A stretch of 64,000 nt of DNA from Sphingobium lactosutens. Its GTDB lineage: Bacteria; Pseudomonadota; Alphaproteobacteria; Sphingomonadales; Sphingomonadaceae. Position numbers and translations under genes: made by a program. The DNA is taken from contig NZ_QJQX01000083.1 of assembly GCF_013393185.1 (NCBI RefSeq), positions 124,001 through 188,000 of the forward strand, given 5' to 3'. The notes below the pieces were generated by a model. The model was not told the origin of the DNA. It made no database searches and worked only from the letters and a program-made list of their open reading frames with translations. Positions 58,801-64,000 of this stretch are shown piece by piece; the stretch's first letter is position 1; each line of letters begins with the position of its first letter.

Positions 58801-59450
58801 GTTGTCGCCGCCTCGCCCAGCATGTCGTAGCTGTAGGCGAAGCCTTTGGCCTCCAGCTCCCTGGCGCGCTTCAGCGCTTCCCTGATGGTTTCGCCGGTGA
58901 CGAACTGTTCGCCCATCATCCGCATGGCGAGGTCGACGCCCCGGCGGATGACCGGTTCGCCCGCCCGCGCGACCAGCCGGGCAAGCGCCGCGCCGAGGCC
59001 ACGATCATCGACGCTGCCAACCAGCTTGCCGGTGACGACAAGGCCCCAGGTGGCGGCGTTGACGAACAGCGATTTGTCGCCGCCCAGATGCGAACCCCAG
59101 TCGCCGTCGGCGATCTTGTCGCGGATCAATGCGTCGCGGGTTGCCGTGTCCGGGATGCGCAGCAGCGCCTCGGCGAGGCACATCAGCGCCACGCCCTCCT
59201 GACTGGAGAGCGCATATTCCTGCACCAGTCCTTCGACGCCGGTGCCCTTGTGATTGGCGCGCAGCGCGGTGACGAGGGTGCGGGCGGTCCCCGCTATCGC
59301 GGCCTTCATATCGTCCGGCAGGGTCGCAGAGGCGATCAGCGGAGCGAGCGCTTCGGCTTCGTCACGGCGATAGGCGGCGGTGATCGCTTCGCGCAGCGGA
59401 GTGGGCTGGCGGATGGCGGGGGCGAAATTGGCGAAGGGCTGGTCGGTCAT
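55851..59450 (-). CDS. putA: Bifunctional proline dehydrogenase / glutamate semialdehyde dehydrogenase
   Basis: The product has 1199 residues. The N-terminal FAD domain (about 90-500) contains the proline dehydrogenase motifs (GISIKLSALHPRY, RLVKGAYWDAEIKRAQ, YEFQCLHGMGEPLY). The aldehyde dehydrogenase half (about 510-1010) has FTGSTEVARLIQ and AGQRCSALRILC with the catalytic Cys. It oxidises proline to glutamate at the membrane. No N-terminal DNA-binding RHH is evident. It is divergent from its likely regulator putR. Confidence 0.95.
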   Translation of the reverse strand: MTDQPFANFAPAIRQPTPLREAITAAYRRDEAEALAPLIASATLPDDMKAAIAGTARTLVTALRANHKGTGVEGLVQEYALSSQEGVALMCLAEALLRIPDTATRDALIRDKIADGDWGSHLGGDKSLFVNAATWGLVVTGKLVGSVDDRGLGAALARLVARAGEPVIRRGVDLAMRMMGEQFVTGETIREALKRARELEAKGFAYSYDMLGEAATTAADAKRYYADYEQAIHAIGKASAGRGIYAGPGISIKLSALHPRYVRAQADRVMGELLPAVKQLALLSKSYDIGLNIDAEEADRLELSLDLLESLATDPDLAGWDGLGFVVQGYGKRCPFVIDWIIDLARRADRRIMVRLVKGAYWDAEIKRAQVDGLADFPVYTRKVHTDVAYVACAQKLLAAPDAVFPQFATHNAQTLATIYQLAGPDFQIGKYEFQCLHGMGEPLYEQVVGAAKLNRPCRIYAPVGTHETLLAYLVRRLLENGANSSFVNRIADPEVSIEEMIADPVEVVRAMAHPGHRHDQIALPAGLYPERRNSDGLDLSSETTLAVLGEALRHSATIKWTAAPENGTGPSRTVFNPADHRDVVGRVTEASLEEARAAAIRAAASLWPNSLVADRAAALDRAADAMQARMPTLLGLIVREAGKSLPNAIAEVREAIDFLRYYAAQARTTFGPAQQALGPVTCISPWNFPLAIFTGQVAAALVAGNPVLAKPAEETPLIAAEAVRLLHEAGVPADALQLLPGDGRIGAALVAAPETAAVMFTGSTEVARLIQRQLATRLSPTGRPIPLIAETGGQNAMIVDSSALAEQVVADVIASAFDSAGQRCSALRILCLQEDVADRTLTMLKGALAELRIGRTDALKVDIGPVITAEARDGINKHIDAMAALGRKVEQSVLPTDAAHGTFVPPTIIEIESIADLDREVFGPVLHVLRFRRDRLDALVDQINATGYGLTFGLHTRLDETVARVTSRVKVGNIYVNRNVIGAIVGVQPFGGCGLSGTGPKAGGPLYLGRLVATPPVFAARVSHLRSPLHAFADWLDQQGEGEAALQARRTGDASALGVELALPGPVGERNLYALHPRGRILLRPATRQGLFRQMAAVLATGNHGVVQGMTIPPGLPADVAACFSTDATGHYAAALVEGDAAKIAATAQCVADLPGPIVSVHADDHGHGYCLDWLLEEQSTSVNTTAAGGNASLMMIG

Positions 59451-59548
59451 GCCGCCAGAATAATCCAGATCGACATTTCGTTCCGCCTTATGAATCACCC
59501 TGAACTAGCCATAATGACTTATTAAATGGCGCCTGCTAGGCATATTGA

Positions 59549-60040
59549 ATGGATAACAAGGTTAACATGGTCGAAATGGACGAGTTCGACCGTCGGATCA
59601 TAGCCGCATTGGTCGAAGATGGGCGCATGACCGTCACCGATCTGGCTGCTTTTGTGGGCCTTTCCAAGACGCCCTGCCAGGTGCGGCTGAAGCGGTTGCA
59701 GGAGGCGGGCGTCATTCGCGGCTTCCGGGCGATCGTCGATCCGGCCAAGCTGGGGATGGACCATATCGCCTTTACCGAGGTGAAACTGTCCGACACGCGG
59801 GAGGCGGCGCTGAACGAGTTCAACGCGGCGGTGCGGCGCATCCCGGAAGTCGAGGAATGCCATATGCTGGCGAGCAATTTCGACTATCTGCTGAAGGTGC
59901 GGACGGCGGACATACGGCGGTACCGGGCTGTGCTGGGCGAGAAGATCAGCGCCCTGCCCCATGTCGCCAGCACATCGACCTTCGTGGCGATGGAGACGGT
60001 GCTGGAGGCCGGGCACAGGCGCATCAGTCGAAAAGGCTGA
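59549..60040 (+). CDS. putR: Lrp/AsnC family regulator, likely PutR
   Basis: The product has 163 residues. An N-terminal winged helix (FDRRIIAALVEDGRMTVTDLAAFVGLSKTPCQVRLKRL) is followed by an AsnC ligand-binding domain (about 75-150, with EECHMLASNFDYLLKV). In alphaproteobacteria Lrp-type PutR activates putA when proline is present; the divergent arrangement with putA fits. The 98-base spacer holds AT-rich sequence likely to carry the binding sites. Start could be the second ATG at 59567. Its end overlaps the GDSL hydrolase by 17 bases. Confidence 0.88.
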   Translation: MDNKVNMVEMDEFDRRIIAALVEDGRMTVTDLAAFVGLSKTPCQVRLKRLQEAGVIRGFRAIVDPAKLGMDHIAFTEVKLSDTREAALNEFNAAVRRIPEVEECHMLASNFDYLLKVRTADIRRYRAVLGEKISALPHVASTSTFVAMETVLEAGHRRISRKG

Positions 60041-61250
60041 GCGGGATCGCTTCCCCCATCGCCTTGTACCCCTTGGGCGAGGGATGGAGCGCGTCTCCGT
60101 CATCATAGGCGGGGAGCAGCCGGTCGGGATGCGCGGGATCGCGGGTGACGCGGTCGAAGTCGATCACAGCATCGAAATTGCCGGGTTTCCTGATCCAGGC
60201 ATTCACGGCCTGCCGGTCCGCCTCATTCTGCGCATCGGCATGATAGTATCCGTTGCCGACGAAGGGCATGACGGTCGCGCCGATCACCTTGATTCCCTTT
60301 GCATGGGCGCGGGCGATGATCTGGCGATAGGCGCCGATGATGCGGGCGACATGGGCCTGATGCTCGGCCACGCGCACCGGCGCGTCGCGGGTCAGGGTGC
60401 CGAGGTCGTTGATCCCTTCGAGCAGGATCAGATGGGTGACGCCCGGTTGGGCCAGCACGTCGCGGTCCAGTCGCGCCAGCGCATTGGGGCCAAGGCCATC
60501 GTTCAACAGGCGGTTGCCACCAATGCCCTGATTGACGATGGCGACATGGCGGCGCTTCGGATCGGCCTGGAGCCGCTCGGCAAGGCGATCGGTCCAGCGA
60601 TCATTGCCGTTGGTGGTCGAGCCTTTGCCGTCGGTGATGGAATCGCCCAGCGCGACGATCAGCTTTGACGGGGCGCACCGTTCGACCTCCAACGCGGCCA
60701 AGTTGAACCAGTGATCGAAGCTGGCGGCCGCCGCCATCGCCGCATCGGTCAGGTGATTGCCAGGCAGATGCCAGGAGGTGGCGCGCGATCCGGGGTGGGA
60801 GGTCTGTTCCGGCTCGCCATCATAGCGGATAGAGACAGCGATCGTGTCCAGCGCCTTGGCGGGCAGCGATACCGGGTCGGAGAGATAATCGGCCCCGGCG
60901 GGGATGACGACTTCAGGTGCGCCGTCGAAGCGGAGCGAGACAAGCGTGCCGGGATCGACGGTGGGTGCGGCGCTGCCGAGCGCGCGGGCGATGCTGGCCC
61001 CCGCGATGCGAAGCGGCTGCGTGCCGGCGAGATTGGAGAAGCGGACGCGGAGCCGGTCGCCCGACACGGAGGGACGGACGATCTGGCGCAGCGTCCGGTC
61101 CTTTAGCGTTCCGGCAGGCAATTCGGCGTCGCCGGTGGGGCGGAATTGCGAGGAGGCCCAACCCGCAACCCAGGTCGGGGTGCAGGTCCTGGCCTCAATC
61201 GGCGTCGCGATTAGGGCAAGCGGAAGGCAGAGGAGAAGAGAGAGACGCAT
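60024..61250 (-). CDS. Exported SGNH/GDSL hydrolase
   Basis: The product has 408 residues with a signal peptide (LSLLLCLPLALIATPIEA). A beta-sandwich N-domain (about 30-190) is followed by the SGNH domain: LGDSITDGKG (block I Ser), GGNRLL (block II Gly), LEGINDLG (block III Asn) and a late DALHPSPKGY (Asp-x-x-His). It is likely an esterase or acetylxylan-type deacetylase. AAGGAAGG precedes the ATG at 61250. It follows the TonB receptor on the same strand but after a terminator. Confidence 0.9.
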   Translation of the reverse strand: MRLSLLLCLPLALIATPIEARTCTPTWVAGWASSQFRPTGDAELPAGTLKDRTLRQIVRPSVSGDRLRVRFSNLAGTQPLRIAGASIARALGSAAPTVDPGTLVSLRFDGAPEVVIPAGADYLSDPVSLPAKALDTIAVSIRYDGEPEQTSHPGSRATSWHLPGNHLTDAAMAAAASFDHWFNLAALEVERCAPSKLIVALGDSITDGKGSTTNGNDRWTDRLAERLQADPKRRHVAIVNQGIGGNRLLNDGLGPNALARLDRDVLAQPGVTHLILLEGINDLGTLTRDAPVRVAEHQAHVARIIGAYRQIIARAHAKGIKVIGATVMPFVGNGYYHADAQNEADRQAVNAWIRKPGNFDAVIDFDRVTRDPAHPDRLLPAYDDGDALHPSPKGYKAMGEAIPLSLFD

Positions 61251-61593
61251 CGTCGCCTTCCTTTTCAAGGTCATCATCGGGTCATAGCCAAGAAGTTCAC
61301 ACCGTCACTGGTTTCGCATTTCCGCGCTTTTCGCGTGGGATGCAGCGCCACCGCGGCTGCGACGCGGCACGAAGGTCACGCCGACGCGCCCATGACGCGC
61401 CGTCCGGGTCATGGCGACGCGACGGTGACGCATCTGTCAGGTCACGCCGACGCGCCTCTTGTATCACGGGATCGTCACCCCTGCGGACAGCGGGTAGCGG
61501 GCAGATGGAATGGCCGGGCATGATCGGGCGATGCGGTGTCATGGGGCAGGACAGATCAGATAAAATCCAACATTGGAAGCTTCTGAAAGAAAA
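61251..61593. other. Gene-free region upstream of the GDSL hydrolase
   Basis: The region holds a degenerate tandem repeat with 33-bp period (61341-61472) and an AT-richer segment near 61558-61590. A 62-residue frame at 61335 on the plus strand contains the repeat as 11-residue units but has no ribosome site. Promoter of the hydrolase likely lies here. Confidence 0.55.
61374..61472. repeat. Tandem 33-bp repeat, three units
   Basis: GGTCACGCCGACGCGCC occurs at 61374-61390 and again exactly at 61440-61456; a variant, GGTCATGGCGACGCGAC, lies midway at 61407-61423. The spacing is exactly 33 bases in both cases. A weaker fourth unit may precede at 61341. Confidence 0.7.
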
Positions 61594-61617
61594 AGGGCCG
61601 GCGTTGCGGCCGGCCCT
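61594..61617 (-). terminator. Rho-independent terminator of the TonB receptor
   Basis: AGGGCCGGC and GCCGGCCCT (61594-61602, 61609-61617) form the stem with loop GTTGCG. On the reverse strand it is followed by TTTTTC. It lies 22 bases after the receptor stop. Confidence 0.88.
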
Positions 61618-61639
61618 GTCAGTGGTCCCTGGGGGAGGA

Positions 61640-64000
61640 TCAGAAGTTGGCCCGGATGCCGGCCAGTACCGACGTACCCGGATAATAGACCGAATAGGCG
61701 GCATTATCATATTCGAAGGTGGTGCGGATCGGCTCGTTTGTGATGTTCAGCACGTCGAGCGTCAGGCGCATCGCCTTGTTGAAGAAGGGCAGTTCATAGC
61801 CGGCCGACAGGTCGAGCTGACCACGGGCGTCCGCCTTCAGGTCCGCACCGGTGATGCCGTTCTGCGGTCCGTTAAGCGCGATCGACTTGCCGTTCCAGAC
61901 ATAGTTCAGGCTGATCGACAGGCCGTGATTTTCGTAGAAGCCCTGAAGGTTGTACGAATATTTCGACACGCCTTCGGCTACCAGACCCGACGAGGAGGAC
62001 TGCTTGAGGTAGGTGCCGTTGGCCGAGAAGCCCAGACCCTTCACGAAGAAGTCGAGCGGCTGGACCCAGGTCGCTTCCAGACCCTTGATCTTCAGGTCGC
62101 TGAGGTTGACCGGACGATTGACCGTGATGGGCAGGTCGTTGATCGCCACGCCGGTTGCCGCCGAACGATCGGTCAGCGCATTCTGCTGCGTCGAAAGCAG
62201 GCTGGCGTAAGGGATGTTCAGCGAACCGAAGGTTGCCTGCGTCGGCACCGTAGTGGTGAAGCCCTGAACATTCTTCATGAACGCCGACAGGCCTATATAG
62301 CCGATGCCGCCGGTGTAGAATTCGCCACCCAGGTCGTAATTGTCCGAGGTGTAGGGCTTCAGGTCCGGATTACCCGCAGTTGCGATCAGCGCCGACGGAT
62401 CGGAGAAGGTGACGCCGGGCAGGATCTGACCCGCATCCGGACGCGTCATGGTACGCGAGGCCGACGCGCGCAGCTTCACATTGTCGGCCACGTCATAGGT
62501 CAGGTTGATCGACGGCAGGAAATTCTCGTACTTAGAGCGCGAGGTAATGTCGACGATCGTGGTGCCGACCTGGCTGGGGCCGGTCACTACCTGATTGGTA
62601 TGGGCATAACGCATACCCGCATTGATGTGCAGGTCGCGGCCGGCGATTTCGGTGACGCCGTTCAGTTCGAAATAGGCGCCCAGCACCTTTTCATCCATGT
62701 CGCCCGTCGCACCGCCAGTGACCGCACCCCGCGTTTCGGGCGCGCTGTCCCGATAGCTGGCATAGTTGGTAGCCTGCTTGATGGCATTGAAGTCCGGCAC
62801 GACGAAGCCCGCCACCGAAGAACTCTTCAGATATTGGGCGATCTGGCCGGTCGTGATCGAACCGGTGGCACCGGTGCATCCCGTGCCGCAGACCGACAAC
62901 TGATAGGCGGTGCTGTTGTCATAGGCACGGATCGAACGGGTCGCCTGATCATAGGCGGCACCGACCTTCACGTTGAACATCTCGTCGCCATAAGTGACGT
63001 CGAAATGCGCGCCCTTGGTTTCGGTATGACGGCGCACCAGCTGGATATTCTGGCGATACCATTGCCAGCTGCCATTGTTCGGATCGTTGAGGTCCAGATT
63101 GCTGGTGATTGACGGATAGTCGCCGCCCGTATTGTCATAATAGGTGTCGACGCCGGAATTCGGCGTGGTCTGGAACGCCCAGGTGGGCTGTTCGCGGAAG
63201 AAGCGGCTCTTCGACCAGTTGGCGCTGAGGTTGACCTTAAGATTGTCGGCCGGCTCCCAGCTGACGCTGGGGTTGATGTTCCAGAATTTCGTCGTCTGCT
63301 TGAACAGGCTGGCTTCGAGGAAATAGGAGGAGTTGGCGAAGGTGCCGCTGGTCACGACATTATTGTCGTCCACGGTCAGGTCGATCGGAATCATGCCGCC
63401 GGTCGACTGCGCGCTGGTGCCGGGACCGGAGTTGCGGACCTGCCAGTTCATATTGACCTTGGTATAGTCGCGGGTCGACTTGGCCCAGATGCCGTCGATC
63501 GCGAAATGCAGTTCGTCGCTGGGACGCCATTCAAGCGCTGCCAGCGCCGAAATACGCGAACGCGTGCCTTCGGTCAGGCTTTCGCGACCGAGGCGCGGCA
63601 GCAGGGCGGTGCTGAGCTGCGATCGCGTCAGACCCGAGGTCGCGACGACATCGACCGGCTGGCCGGCGACCAGACCATGGCCGGCATTGGCGGGAACGAC
63701 CGACGCCCAGGAGAAATTGTTGCCGCCAGCGTCGGGCACACCGTTGACGCTGCCGAGATTGCCATCGGTCCAGCCAACGGTCTCGAAGCCCTTGATCCGG
63801 GTCTTGGTCTTCACCCCGGCCACGCCGACCAGAATGCCGAACGTGTCGGTAGTGTGGCTGGCGACGATCGCGCCGCGCGGGCTGATCTTGTCATTGGGGC
63901 TGGTATATTGCCCCTGCGCGACGACGGTGACGTGCGTACCTTCCTTGTCGAAGGGGCGCGCGTTGCGCAGGTTGACGGTGCCGGCGATGCCGCCTTCCAG
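61640..64000 (-). CDS. TonB-dependent receptor, N-terminus cut by window edge
   Basis: About 787 C-terminal residues are present. The visible part begins at the end of the plug domain (EGGIAGTVNLRNARPFD) and continues through a 22-strand barrel to the terminal GTSVLAGIRANF ending in Phe, as required for outer membrane insertion. It matches the large Caulobacter/sphingomonad receptor group (TIGR01782-like), often used for carbohydrate or similar nutrient uptake. The substrate cannot be told. The following GDSL hydrolase may act on the same nutrient. Confidence 0.92.
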   Translation of the reverse strand: MEGGIAGTVNLRNARPFDKEGTHVTVVAQGQYTSPNDKISPRGAIVASHTTDTFGILVGVAGVKTKTRIKGFETVGWTDGNLGSVNGVPDAGGNNFSWASVVPANAGHGLVAGQPVDVVATSGLTRSQLSTALLPRLGRESLTEGTRSRISALAALEWRPSDELHFAIDGIWAKSTRDYTKVNMNWQVRNSGPGTSAQSTGGMIPIDLTVDDNNVVTSGTFANSSYFLEASLFKQTTKFWNINPSVSWEPADNLKVNLSANWSKSRFFREQPTWAFQTTPNSGVDTYYDNTGGDYPSITSNLDLNDPNNGSWQWYRQNIQLVRRHTETKGAHFDVTYGDEMFNVKVGAAYDQATRSIRAYDNSTAYQLSVCGTGCTGATGSITTGQIAQYLKSSSVAGFVVPDFNAIKQATNYASYRDSAPETRGAVTGGATGDMDEKVLGAYFELNGVTEIAGRDLHINAGMRYAHTNQVVTGPSQVGTTIVDITSRSKYENFLPSINLTYDVADNVKLRASASRTMTRPDAGQILPGVTFSDPSALIATAGNPDLKPYTSDNYDLGGEFYTGGIGYIGLSAFMKNVQGFTTTVPTQATFGSLNIPYASLLSTQQNALTDRSAATGVAINDLPITVNRPVNLSDLKIKGLEATWVQPLDFFVKGLGFSANGTYLKQSSSSGLVAEGVSKYSYNLQGFYENHGLSISLNYVWNGKSIALNGPQNGITGADLKADARGQLDLSAGYELPFFNKAMRLTLDVLNITNEPIRTTFEYDNAAYSVYYPGTSVLAGIRANF

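Noticed and set aside
61297-61710. 137-codon minus-strand frame with ARRRDL repeats
   Set aside because: It crosses the TonB receptor 3' end and its terminator and has no ribosome site; the repeat itself is reported as DNA.

Overview
This 64 kb window is chromosomal DNA of an alphaproteobacterium, almost certainly a sphingomonad (Sphingobium, Sphingomonas or Novosphingobium type). The grounds are the high GC content, the phyR / nepR / ecfG / phyP general stress response locus, the XrtA/PEP-CTERM regulatory genes, an intracellular PHB depolymerase, a Caulobacter-type TonB receptor and families of palindromic intergenic repeats. I found no rRNA, tRNA, CRISPR array, prophage or transposase. Both ends cut a gene: an L,D-transpeptidase on the left and a TonB-dependent receptor on the right.

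Region 1 (0-10 kb) is mostly branched-chain amino acid synthesis. serB and miaA diverge from a shared CATG. They are followed by ilvB, an unknown 122-residue gene, ilvN and ilvC, then a YceI protein, a predicted leucine leader peptide with attenuator-like pairings, and leuA. Region 2 (10-22.5 kb) holds scavenging and hydrolytic functions: secreted M20 and M28 peptidases, a dicarboxylate symporter, PhaZ, a GST, a GH27 enzyme, a glutamine amidotransferase, a GH92 mannosidase, a small phosphatase and a cyclase. Region 3 (22.5-28.7 kb) carries both aconitases, acnA and acnB, with a zinc-ribbon protein between them.

Region 4 (28.8-39.9 kb) contains a DUF885 protein, small stress-type proteins, a 2-hydroxyacid dehydrogenase, and a POT transporter operon with two amidohydrolases. 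The second amidohydrolase lacks the usual HxH metal motif and has a palindromic repeat embedded in its signal region. Region 5 (40-46.8 kb) is an XrtA/PEP-CTERM set (sugar transferase, PrsK kinase, PrsR regulator, TPR protein) with no exosortase beside it. Region 6 (47-51.2 kb) is the general stress response locus. It includes a 43-residue membrane protein gene directly under a perfect EcfG promoter, and a PhyP whose kinase domain has lost its ATP-binding signatures.

Region 7 (51.2-64 kb) has tgt, an RpfF-like crotonase (candidate DSF synthase) convergent with a GGDEF-EAL membrane protein, putA with its Lrp-type regulator, a GDSL hydrolase with a 33-bp periodic repeat upstream, and the truncated TonB receptor. 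The points most worth following up are the leucine leader, the RpfF-like / c-di-GMP pair, the gene between ilvB and ilvN, the in-frame palindromic element, and the small EcfG-driven membrane protein.
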